From assembly GCA_015521945.1 (NCBI GenBank), contig WANG01000005.1, forward strand, positions 1 to 5,610: 5,610 nt of DNA, in the 5' to 3' direction. Shown piece after piece: positions 1 to 5,610 of the stretch; positions within the stretch are counted from its first letter, which is position 1; each line of letters opens with the position of its first letter. The stretch comes from Candidatus Hydrothermarchaeota archaeon (GTDB lineage: Archaea; Hydrothermarchaeota; Hydrothermarchaeia; Hydrothermarchaeales; BMS3B). The notes below the pieces were generated by a model. It saw only the letters and a list, made by a program, of their open reading frames with translations, had not been told where the DNA came from and did not search any database. A program made the position numbers and the translations under genes.

Positions 1-123
1 CGGGGAAGGGGGGAGCTGATTTACGAGAGCGCGGACCTGCTCTTCCACCTGATGGTGCTGCTCTCCTACCACGGCATAAGCCTTGAAGAGGTGTGCGCTG
101 AGCTTGAGAGGAGGCGCAGATAG
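1..123 (+). CDS. hisE: Phosphoribosyl-ATP pyrophosphatase, C-terminal part (5' end outside window)
   Basis: HisE hydrolyses phosphoribosyl-ATP to phosphoribosyl-AMP and pyrophosphate, the second step of histidine biosynthesis, in the cytoplasm. Only the last 40 residues are visible, open to the left edge and ending at the TAG at 121-123. They contain ELIYESADLLFHLMVLL, in which the E-x-x-D pair (E9, D12 of the visible part) followed by LLFH matches the second metal-binding helix of the HisE/MazG-like all-alpha pyrophosphatases. The tail, GISLEEVCAELERRRR, is also typical of HisE C-termini. HisE proteins are usually about 90-110 residues, so more than half the gene lies upstream. Whether it is a stand-alone HisE or the end of a HisIE fusion cannot be decided here. 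Its stop overlaps the start of the AN1 zinc-finger gene by one base, so the two are probably co-transcribed. The family call rests on recognised motifs only. Confidence 0.88.
   Translation, partial: RGRGELIYESADLLFHLMVLLSYHGISLEEVCAELERRRR
110..114 (+). promoter_or_regulatory. Shine-Dalgarno site for the AN1 zinc-finger gene
   Basis: GGAGG lies inside the hisE tail, eight bases before the GTG at 123, within a longer purine run (106-114). It matches the archaeal anti-Shine-Dalgarno core exactly and is the main reason for choosing GTG at 123 as the start. It implies that ribosomes start here at the end of hisE. Confidence 0.65.
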
Positions 124-422
124 TGGCGAGGTGCAGCTACTGCGGGGCAAGCGAGAGCATGCCCTTCACCTGCAAGTTCTGCGGGGGGAAGTTCTGTGGG
201 GAGCACAGGCTGCCCGAGAACCACGAGTGCCAGGGGCTGGCGGTTTACAAGGAGACCAGAGGGAAGGAGCCCGAGAACTGGATATACGAGCCCTTCAGGG
301 CTGAGGTGCCCGAGGAGAGGAGCAGGGTGCAGGAGGTGGTGAGCAGGCTGAGCCTCAGGCATGCCCTCTACGCCCTCCTCGCGGTGCTGCTCATCGCCAT
401 GCTCCTGCGCACCCTGCTTTAG
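123..422 (+). CDS. Small AN1-type zinc-finger protein with C-terminal membrane anchor
   Basis: This is a 99-residue protein starting with GTG. Residues 4-36 form an AN1-type zinc finger: C4-x2-C7, C17-x2-C20, C25-x2-H28 and H34-x-C36, eight ligands that would bind two zinc ions. The FCGEHRLPENHEC stretch is the most characteristic part. Residues 37-75 are charged and probably a flexible linker. Residues 78-99 (LRHALYALLAVLLIAMLL and on) form one hydrophobic helix, so the protein is probably tail-anchored with the finger in the cytoplasm. AN1 fingers in eukaryotes occur in stress-associated proteins linked to ubiquitin and the proteasome. In archaea they occur as small proteins or next to membrane domains, and their role is poorly known; I assign no function. 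The start overlaps the hisE stop by one base and has a good ribosome-binding site. The stop abuts the stop of the convergent helicase gene with no spacer. Confidence 0.85.
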   Translation: MARCSYCGASESMPFTCKFCGGKFCGEHRLPENHECQGLAVYKETRGKEPENWIYEPFRAEVPEERSRVQEVVSRLSLRHALYALLAVLLIAMLLRTLL

Positions 423-3179
423 CTACCAGTACTGCCTGGTTCTCGCGTACTCCCTCTCCGCCCTCAGGATCTCGCGGTAGAGCCCCTCCTCCCCTCCAGC
501 CCTGCTCAGGATGCGCTTGGCGGTCTCGGCACCCGTGCCGAAGCCAGCCTGAGCCACCACCGCCAGCCTGCCGTAGGAGAGGAAGAGCTCACCCGAGAGC
601 TGCATGCTGCGCACCTTCCTCATCTGCTCGGGGGTGAGCTTCTCACCCCGCCTGTACCTGCGGTAGAGGCTCATGAGCTCCCGCTCGTCCCGCTTGAGAA
701 CCGCCAGCCTGCGCGCCCCGCAGTTGCCGCAGCAGAGCTCTGGAGGGAGGCTCTCAATGGTGAAGCTGCCGTGCCAGGAGGCGCAGTACAGGCAGAAGAG
801 GGTCACCCGCCTGCGGAGCAGCCTCCTCTTCAGGGCTCGCAGTATGCCCGCCTCCGCACGCTCGGGCAGGGTGAGCTCCCCCGCTCCCTGCAGGGTGCGC
901 AGCGCCAAGGGTGAGGGCTCGCTGGGGCGCTCAACCACCAGCTTAAGCCTGCCCCTGCGCACCTCCTCCAGCACCTTGGCAGAGCCCTCAACGTCTAAGT
1001 ACCCGTGGATTACCTCGCGCAGCGCCTCCCTGTCAATCACGCTCCCTCTGTAGGCGCGGAGCACCCGCTCGGCTATTCCTGAGCTCCAGGTGCACTCCCG
1101 CTCCACAGCTCCAAAGCGCCTCGCCACGTGCAGGAACTTCCACCTGTACACCCTGGTTCGCCTGAGGCTGAGCTCAAGCACCTGCCTGAGCTGCTCCGCT
1201 TCCAGCTCAAGCATCTCCCTCAGCGCATCCTCAGAGACCCCGCACATCAGCACCACCCTGTACCCGTCGCTCACCGCCCTCACGCTCTGCCCCAGCCTCG
1301 CGCTGAGCAGCGCCGAGAAGGCTCTGCTGAGGGTCTCGTTAATCCTGGTGCCCGCCTGGGTGTGGAGCACCGTCATGTCCCGCAGCAGCTCCACCAAGAG
1401 CTCGTCTTTACCTGGAACCCTGAACCCGCGCCTCCTGCACCTGCGCACGTGGGCGAGGGCTCGCTTCAGGGTGTAGGCGTCCGCAGCCTCATGCTCCTCC
1501 ACGCCCTGCCTGAGCTCCGCCACCCGCCTCGCCACCGCGAAGGGCACGGGTATGTCCTCCCCCACCCAGCTCGGCACCGCTCCCGCTACCTCCCCCAAGG
1601 GCTCAACCCTCACCTCCTCCCCGTCCACGGCAACCACCCGCCAGGGGGTCCCCCTGAAGATTATCCTCGCCCCCGGCTCAGCGTGCCTCACCACAAAAGC
1701 CTCGTCCAGCGCCCCTATCCTCTGCCTGCTCACAAGGTTGAGCACCGTGTAGCGCTTCTCGTCGGGTATGGTGGAGAGGTTGTTGTAGTAGTACACCCTG
1801 GTACCCCTGGCGGGTCTGAAGCTCTCCTCCCCCACCCTGAGGAGGCGCAGCTCCCCCATGAGGGCGAGCACCTCATCCAGCTCCTCCTCCGTGAGGGTGG
1901 AGAAGGCGTGGCTCCGCCCCAGCACCTGCATCGCATACCCCCTGGTGACCTCCCCGTACTCCAGCGCAAGCCCCGCCAGCTGGTGGGCGAGCACGTCGTA
2001 GGGCTTCTCCCACGCCCTGAGGCTCTCAAGCTCCCTCCTGTGCGCAAGCTCGGCTATGGCGATGGCTTCCAGGGCGTCCTCCGAGTCTGCGGGTATGACC
2101 ACGCACCTTGAGGTCTCCCAGTGCCGGTGCCCGCTCCTCCCGGCGCGCTGTATCAGCCTTCCAACCTGCTTAGGGGAGCCGTACTGCACCACCAGCTCCA
2201 CCGAGCCTATGTCAATCCCCAGCTCAAGGGATGAGGTGCATATCAGCGCCTTCAGCCTGCGGTGCCTGAAGTCCTCCTCGGTGGCGACCCTGACCTCCTG
2301 GGACAGGGAGGAGTGGTGGATTCCCACCTCAATACCCGCGCTTCTGCACCTGAGGGCAAGCGCCTCCGCGGTCTCACGGGTGTTGACGAATATCAGCACC
2401 TGCCCGTACTCCTGGACAAGCTCCCCTATCCTGCGCACCCTCGCCGCTGCATCTATGCTCACCCCCAGCCTCTCCGCCAGCTCCCCATCACCCCGCTTTG
2501 GCACGGGCACCTCCACCCGCAGCTCCATCTGCTTGGGGTGAGAAACCTCCACCACCTCCACCCTCTCCCGGGTGTGGATGAATCTGGCGACCCGCTCGGG
2601 CTCGGCAACGGTGGCGCTTATCCCAACCCTCTGGAAGTCTCCCGCAATCTCCCGGAGGCGCTCAAGGGCAGCGCTGAGCTGCGCACCCCGCTTGCTCCCG
2701 ATGAGCTCGTGCACCTCATCCACAACCACAAAGCGCACGCCCGCTAAGTGCCTGCGCATGATGGGGGCGGTGAGCAGCGCCTGAAGGGTCTCGGGGGTGG
2801 TTATGAGCACCTCGGGCGGGGAGAGCGCCTGCTTTCTGCGCTGGTACTGGGAGGTGTCACCGTGCCTGACGTCTATGCTCAGCCCCAAGCGCTCAGCCCA
2901 CCACTCCAGCCTGCTCATCAGGTCCCTGTTGAGGGCGCGGAGGGGGGTAATGTAGAGGAGGCTTATGCCCCTCCTGGAGGCGTCCTCGCACAGCCGGCTG
3001 AAGAGGGGCAGAAGCACCGCCTCGGTCTTCCCTATGCCCGTTGGGGCGATGACCAGCGCATGGGCTCCCCTGAGCAACACGGGCAGCGCCCGCTCCTGCA
3101 CTGGAGTTGGGACAAACCCCAGCTCATCAAGCGCCCTCCTCACCTTCTCCGAGAGCCCATGCCAGGCATCCACTTTCAT
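423..3179 (-). CDS. lhr: Lhr-family superfamily 2 ATP-dependent helicase (archaeal type, cysteine motif)
   Basis: This is a 918-residue helicase that uses ATP to unwind or remodel nucleic acid; archaeal Lhr proteins are linked to DNA repair and RNA handling. Residues counted from the chosen ATG: GF-x-PTPVQ (Q motif, 21-28), APTGIGKT (Walker A, K51), TPLRALNRD (77-85), RHGDT (105-109), TTPETL (137-142), DEVH (154-157, followed by ELIGSKRG, a hallmark of Lhr), SAT (188-190), LIFVNTRE (motif IV, about 262-269), CTSSLELGIDIG (314-325) and QRAGRSGH (344-351). The remainder is the Lhr-type winged-helix and C-terminal region. It includes a likely zinc site C796-x2-C799 ... C817-x2-C820 and ends with AQAGFGTGAETAKRIL, equivalent to the usual Lhr terminal motif. 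The gene is therefore intact. The cysteine motif suggests the archaeal Lhr2-like group, but this is less certain. Upstream in-frame starts exist at 3203 (ATG) and 3209 (TTG). I prefer 3179 because homologues usually begin shortly before the Q motif. Confidence 0.92.
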   Translation of the reverse strand: MKVDAWHGLSEKVRRALDELGFVPTPVQERALPVLLRGAHALVIAPTGIGKTEAVLLPLFSRLCEDASRRGISLLYITPLRALNRDLMSRLEWWAERLGLSIDVRHGDTSQYQRRKQALSPPEVLITTPETLQALLTAPIMRRHLAGVRFVVVDEVHELIGSKRGAQLSAALERLREIAGDFQRVGISATVAEPERVARFIHTRERVEVVEVSHPKQMELRVEVPVPKRGDGELAERLGVSIDAAARVRRIGELVQEYGQVLIFVNTRETAEALALRCRSAGIEVGIHHSSLSQEVRVATEEDFRHRRLKALICTSSLELGIDIGSVELVVQYGSPKQVGRLIQRAGRSGHRHWETSRCVVIPADSEDALEAIAIAELAHRRELESLRAWEKPYDVLAHQLAGLALEYGEVTRGYAMQVLGRSHAFSTLTEEELDEVLALMGELRLLRVGEESFRPARGTRVYYYNNLSTIPDEKRYTVLNLVSRQRIGALDEAFVVRHAEPGARIIFRGTPWRVVAVDGEEVRVEPLGEVAGAVPSWVGEDIPVPFAVARRVAELRQGVEEHEAADAYTLKRALAHVRRCRRRGFRVPGKDELLVELLRDMTVLHTQAGTRINETLSRAFSALLSARLGQSVRAVSDGYRVVLMCGVSEDALREMLELEAEQLRQVLELSLRRTRVYRWKFLHVARRFGAVERECTWSSGIAERVLRAYRGSVIDREALREVIHGYLDVEGSAKVLEEVRRGRLKLVVERPSEPSPLALRTLQGAGELTLPERAEAGILRALKRRLLRRRVTLFCLYCASWHGSFTIESLPPELCCGNCGARRLAVLKRDERELMSLYRRYRRGEKLTPEQMRKVRSMQLSGELFLSYGRLAVVAQAGFGTGAETAKRILSRAGGEEGLYREILRAEREYARTRQYW

Positions 3180-3194
3180 GCACTGAAAGACAAG

Positions 3195-3202
3195 GTTTAT
3201 CA
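3195..3202 (+). promoter_or_regulatory. Possible TATA box for the nucleotide-salvage pair
   Basis: GTTTATCA is an AT-rich patch in otherwise GC-rich DNA, with TTTATC close to the archaeal TATA-box consensus. Its centre lies about 27 bases before the ATG at 3225. That is the spacing expected if transcription starts at or next to the start codon, giving a leaderless message. No Shine-Dalgarno sequence precedes that ATG, which fits. The call comes from inspection only, and the BRE element is not clear. Confidence 0.4.
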
Positions 3203-3212
3203 TCCTCAACCT

Positions 3213-3222
3213 GAATTTTACA
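3213..3222 (-). promoter_or_regulatory. Possible TATA-like element for the helicase gene
   Basis: Read on the minus strand this is TGTAAAATTC, the most AT-rich patch in the divergent gap. Its centre is about 38 bases before the ATG at 3179, which would put the transcription start near 3191 and leave a leader of about 11 bases without a ribosome-binding site. The AT patch at 3195-3202 is an alternative if transcription starts further downstream. If this element is the real promoter, the upstream in-frame starts at 3203 and 3209 would not be transcribed. This is a weak call. Confidence 0.25.
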
Positions 3223-3224
3223 TC

Positions 3225-3638
3225 ATGCGCATCTACTTAGCTGCGCCTCTCTTCAGCAACGCGGAGAGGGAGTACAACCTCAGGGTGAGCCGCATGCTCT
3301 CGGAGCTCGGGCACTCGGTCTTCCTGCCCCAGAGGGAGTGCACGGGAACCAAGCAGGAGATATTCAGGTGCTGCCTCTCGGGCATAGACGAGGCTGAGCT
3401 GGTGGTTGCGGTGCTTGACGGTGCGGCGTGCGATGACGGCACCGCCTTTGAGGTTGGGTACGCCTACGCTAAGGGCAAGCGCATCCTGGGGCTGCGCACC
3501 GACTTCAGGAACGTGGGCGAGCACGGCGGTGCGGTCAACCTGATGCTCTCCGAGGCGTGCGAGGGTATAGCGAGGGACGAGGACTCGCTCGCCGCTATGA
3601 TTGGGGGTCTTGAGGATGCAGAAGAAGCTCAGAGTTAA
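3225..3638 (+). CDS. Nucleoside 2-deoxyribosyltransferase-family protein
   Basis: This is a 137-residue cytoplasmic protein of the NDT family (Rossmann-like fold). These enzymes cleave the N-glycosidic bond of deoxynucleosides and pass the sugar to another base or to water. The start MRIYLAAPLFSNAERE (1-16) is the family's first strand and sugar-binding loop. The core (residues 53-85) has SGID (D55), LDGAACDDGTAFEVGYAYA and GK. In it the D-x-GTA-x-E-x-G pattern places the likely nucleophile at E76, with D71 nearby. GLRTDFR (89-95) and VNLML (N105) match the C-terminal active-site elements. All expected residues seem present and the length is normal. The ATG at 3225 begins exactly at the conserved N-terminus, so the longer frame running back into the helicase region is not coding. 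The gene overlaps AMP phosphorylase by 23 nt. The real substrate (nucleoside, or nucleoside 5'-monophosphate as in the related DNPH1 hydrolases) cannot be told from the sequence. Confidence 0.87.
   Translation: MRIYLAAPLFSNAEREYNLRVSRMLSELGHSVFLPQRECTGTKQEIFRCCLSGIDEAELVVAVLDGAACDDGTAFEVGYAYAKGKRILGLRTDFRNVGEHGGAVNLMLSEACEGIARDEDSLAAMIGGLEDAEEAQS
3603..3608 (+). promoter_or_regulatory. Shine-Dalgarno-like site for AMP phosphorylase
   Basis: GGGGGT, one mismatch from GGAGGT, lies seven bases before the ATG at 3616, inside the end of the upstream gene. No similar site precedes the in-frame TTG at 3601, so it favours the ATG. Its position suggests translational coupling to the upstream gene. 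Confidence 0.5.
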
Positions 3639-5151
3639 GGTTCTGGACATAAAGGAGGGGAAGTACGAGATAACCCTGAACTCCGAGGACGCACGCGAGC
3701 TGGGCGTGCACGCCGGGGACAGGGTGAAGGTTTACGCCGATGGGGCGAGCAGGGTTGCCAGGGTCAGCGTGTCCCAGGGGGCGATTTCACCCGGGGAGGC
3801 GGGAGTGACCCTTGACCTGCAGGAGGCTTTCAACCTCTCCGACGGGGCGGTTGTGGCAGTTGCACCCACCACCAAGCCCAGGTCGGTTGAGTACATACGC
3901 ATGAAGATGGACGGGAAGACGCTGAGCGAGAGCCAGCTTGACGCCATAGTGAAGGACGTGGTGAGCAGGGAGCTGAGCGATGTGGAGATAGCAGCCTTCA
4001 TCACCTCCCTCTACATCCACGGGCTGAGCATGGATGAGGCAGCCAGCCTGAGCAGGAAGATGGCTGAGAACGGGGAGATGCTGGAGCTCAGGCGCAAGCC
4101 CGTGTTTGACAAGCACAGCATAGGCGGCGTGCCGGGAAACAAGATAACCCTGCTCATAGTGCCCATAGTGGCGGCGGCGGGGCTGGTTATACCCAAGACC
4201 TCCTCCAGGGCGATAACCTCGGCAGCGGGCACGGCGGATGTGATGGAGGTCCTCGCCCCCGTGAGCTTCTCGGCTCAGGAGATAAGGGAGATAGTGGAGA
4301 GGACCAACGGAATCATAGCCTGGGGCGGCGGGCTCAACCTCGCCCCCGCGGATGACATCTTCATACAGGTGGAGTACCCCTTGGCGATAGACCCGCACCA
4401 CTTGGCCCTGTGCAGCGTCATGGCGAAGAAGTACGCCGTCGGGGCGGACTACGTGGTCATTGACATACCCATGGGCAGGGAGGCGAAGGTGAAGAGCATG
4501 GAGGAGGCGAAGAGGTACGCCAGGGAGTTCATTGAGCTGGGGGAGAGGATAGGCATAAACGTGGAGTGCGCCATAACCTACGGGGACAAGCCCATAGGCA
4601 GGGCGATAGGTCCGGCGCTTGAGGCGAAGGAGGCGCTGAGCACCCTTGAGGCGGGCGCAGGACCCAGCAGCCTTGTGGAGAAGTCCTTAGAGCTTGCGGG
4701 GATGCTGCTGGAGGCGGGCGGCGTTGCGGGCAGGGGCGAGGGCAAGAGGGCTGCTGAGAGGCTCCTGACCTCGGGGAAGGCGCTGGAGAAGTTCAGGGAG
4801 ATAATAGACGCCCAGGGGGGAGACGGGAGCATCAGGGCGAGCGACATCCCTGTGGGTGAGTACACCGAGGTGATAAGGAGCGACGGTGAGGGGTACGTCA
4901 TAGGGATATCCAACCACGCCTTAGTGAAGATAGCGAGGGAGGCGGGCTCCCCAAAGGACAAGGGAGCTGGCATAGTGCTCCACGTAAGCAAGGGGGAGAA
5001 GGTGCGCAGGGGAGACGTGCTCATGGAGATACACGCCGAGAGCGAGTACCGCTTGGAGCAGGCGGTGAAGCTTGCCAACCAGCTCAAGCCCGTGACCCTT
5101 GAGGGCATGGTGCTCGCCAGGGTGCCTGGGATAACCTACATAGAGCACTGA
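3616..5151 (+). CDS. deoA: AMP phosphorylase (archaeal thymidine phosphorylase family)
   Basis: This 511-residue enzyme splits AMP (often also CMP and UMP) with phosphate into the base and ribose 1,5-bisphosphate. It feeds ribose-1,5-bisphosphate isomerase and type III RuBisCO in the archaeal NMP pathway. Residues 1 to about 85 form the extra N-terminal domain (MQKKLRVKVLDIKEGKYEI) that marks archaeal AMP phosphorylases and is absent from ordinary thymidine phosphorylase. The helical domain starts near 95. The glycine-rich phosphate loop is DKHSIGGVPGNK (165-176), and TSSRAITSAAGTADVMEV (195-212) is the thymidine phosphorylase family signature. APADD (D246, D247) probably includes the proton-donating aspartate. 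The C-terminal domain (about 425-511) includes DKGAGIVLHVSKGEKVRRGD. The length is close to the roughly 503 residues of characterised archaeal enzymes and no key motif is missing. I chose ATG at 3616 over TTG at 3601 on the Shine-Dalgarno-like site and fit to family N-termini. The stop is 2 bp from the convergent permease stop. Confidence 0.93.
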   Translation: MQKKLRVKVLDIKEGKYEITLNSEDARELGVHAGDRVKVYADGASRVARVSVSQGAISPGEAGVTLDLQEAFNLSDGAVVAVAPTTKPRSVEYIRMKMDGKTLSESQLDAIVKDVVSRELSDVEIAAFITSLYIHGLSMDEAASLSRKMAENGEMLELRRKPVFDKHSIGGVPGNKITLLIVPIVAAAGLVIPKTSSRAITSAAGTADVMEVLAPVSFSAQEIREIVERTNGIIAWGGGLNLAPADDIFIQVEYPLAIDPHHLALCSVMAKKYAVGADYVVIDIPMGREAKVKSMEEAKRYAREFIELGERIGINVECAITYGDKPIGRAIGPALEAKEALSTLEAGAGPSSLVEKSLELAGMLLEAGGVAGRGEGKRAAERLLTSGKALEKFREIIDAQGGDGSIRASDIPVGEYTEVIRSDGEGYVIGISNHALVKIAREAGSPKDKGAGIVLHVSKGEKVRRGDVLMEIHAESEYRLEQAVKLANQLKPVTLEGMVLARVPGITYIEH

Positions 5152-5153
5152 GC

Positions 5154-5610
5154 TCACTCGTACCTGAGCGCCTCCACGGGCTCAAGCCTGCTCGCCCTGT
5201 AAGCCGGGTAGAGCCCTGAGAGCACTCCCACCAAGAGGGCGAAGATGAGGCTGAAAAGCACGAGCTCTGGGGTTATTAGCACCACAAAGCCGGAGCCCAT
5301 GTAGGCTCTTCCAGCGAGCTCTATAAGCTTGGCGAGCACGCTCCCGAGGATAACTCCCAGCACCCCGCCAGTGAGCCCGATGAGGGCAGCCTCTATTAGG
5401 AAGATGCGCAGCACCTGCATGCTGCTCGCCCCCACCGCCTTCATCACCCCTATCTCCCTCGTGCGCTCCATAACCGAGGTCAGGAGGGTGTTCATTATTA
5501 TCACCCCGCCCACCACCATGGAGATGCCCGCTATGCCCCCGAGCACGAAGCTCACTATGTCAAGCACTTTGTCCACCTGCTCCGCTATCTCCCTGGGGGT
5601 GAAAACCTGA
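5154..5610 (-). CDS. MacB/FtsX-type ABC transporter permease, C-terminal part (5' end outside window)
   Basis: The last 151 residues of a membrane permease are visible; the frame is open to the right edge, so the GTG at 5576 is an internal valine, not the start. Counting from the first complete codon (Q1, 5609-5607), membrane segments lie near 18-42, 66-95 and 114-136. The loop after the first contains ERTREIGVMKAVGAS (48-62), the hallmark of MacB/LolC-type FtsX domains. The end, GLYPAYRASRLEPVEALRYE, is the usual C-terminus of this family. Such permeases normally have four membrane helices with a large extracytoplasmic domain between the first two, so the missing part should hold helix 1 and that domain. 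They pair with a LolD/MacB-like ATPase and work by mechanical transmission, exporting peptides, lipoproteins or drugs. The substrate here is unknown. The partner ATPase, if clustered, should be to the right of the window. The gene is convergent with AMP phosphorylase. Confidence 0.9.
   Translation of the reverse strand, partial: QVFTPREIAEQVDKVLDIVSFVLGGIAGISMVVGGVIIMNTLLTSVMERTREIGVMKAVGASSMQVLRIFLIEAALIGLTGGVLGVILGSVLAKLIELAGRAYMGSGFVVLITPELVLFSLIFALLVGVLSGLYPAYRASRLEPVEALRYE

Noticed and set aside
1128..2111. Long open frame of 327 codons on the plus strand, opposite the helicase gene
   Set aside because: Its translation is rich in Pro, His and Leu with no domain pattern. It is the expected shadow of a GC-rich coding gene on the other strand, and the helicase reading has motifs throughout this region.
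2748..3224. Long N-terminal extension of the NDT-family frame, giving 296 residues
   Set aside because: The extra 159 residues lie antisense to the helicase motifs and show no family pattern. The conserved NDT N-terminus begins exactly at the ATG at 3225, preceded by a TATA-like patch.
3237..3650. 137-codon minus-strand frame opposite the NDT-family gene
   Set aside because: It is antisense to a gene with clear catalytic motifs, and its translation shows no recognisable domain or ribosome-binding site.
3787..4401. 204-codon minus-strand frame opposite AMP phosphorylase
   Set aside because: It has a Tyr-, His- and Gly-rich translation typical of the complement of a GC-rich gene, and it covers the conserved phosphate and substrate loops of the enzyme.
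5154..5576. Treating the GTG at 5576 as the start of a complete 140-residue membrane protein
   Set aside because: The frame stays open to the window edge, and the preceding residues (VFTPREIAEQ) continue the usual MacB/FtsX sequence, so this is a partial gene.
1..5610. CRISPR arrays, tRNA or rRNA genes, insertion sequences, toxin-antitoxin pairs or defence genes
   Set aside because: No regularly spaced direct repeats, tRNA-like stems, transposase motifs or small gene pairs of those kinds are visible. Apart from 45 bp at 3180-3224 and 2 bp at 5152-5153, the window is all coding.

Overview
The window looks like a stretch of an archaeal, most likely euryarchaeotal, chromosome. The evidence is an archaeal-type AMP phosphorylase, a full-length archaeal Lhr-type helicase with a cysteine motif, a small AN1 zinc-finger membrane protein, and at least one start that fits a leaderless transcript. 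Base composition is GC-rich by eye, yet AGG (Arg) and ATA (Ile) codons are common; this mix is often seen in thermophilic archaea, but I cannot name a genus from it. Nothing suggests a recent insertion. I see no transposase, integrase, tRNA, rRNA, CRISPR or long repeat.

Layout. Bases 1-123 hold the 3' end of hisE (histidine biosynthesis), read rightward. Its stop codon overlaps by one base the GTG start of a 99-residue AN1-type zinc-finger protein with one C-terminal membrane segment (123-422). Directly abutting it, on the other strand, is a 918-residue Lhr-family helicase (423-3179). A 45-bp gap (3180-3224) separates the helicase from a divergent rightward pair: a nucleoside 2-deoxyribosyltransferase-family protein (3225-3638) and AMP phosphorylase (3616-5151), which overlap by 23 nt. 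The window closes with the C-terminal part of a leftward MacB/FtsX-type ABC transporter permease (5154-5610), whose stop lies 2 bp from that of AMP phosphorylase.

How the genes work together. The two nucleotide genes form a probable operon. AMP phosphorylase converts AMP (and some other NMPs) plus phosphate to the free base and ribose 1,5-bisphosphate, the entry step of the archaeal NMP pathway that leads through ribose-1,5-bisphosphate isomerase to type III RuBisCO. The deoxyribosyltransferase-like protein acts on the same N-glycosidic bond in nucleosides or nucleotides, so a shared salvage or scavenging role is plausible but inferred. The hisE-AN1 coupling has no obvious biochemical logic. 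The helicase and the permease appear to be independent neighbours.

The DNA is packed very tightly. The two convergent junctions have 0 and 2 bp between stop codons, and the only promoter-sized gap is the 45-bp divergent one. I did not find a convincing undescribed system. The items most worth a second look are the coupled NDT/AMP phosphorylase pair and the membrane-anchored AN1 protein.
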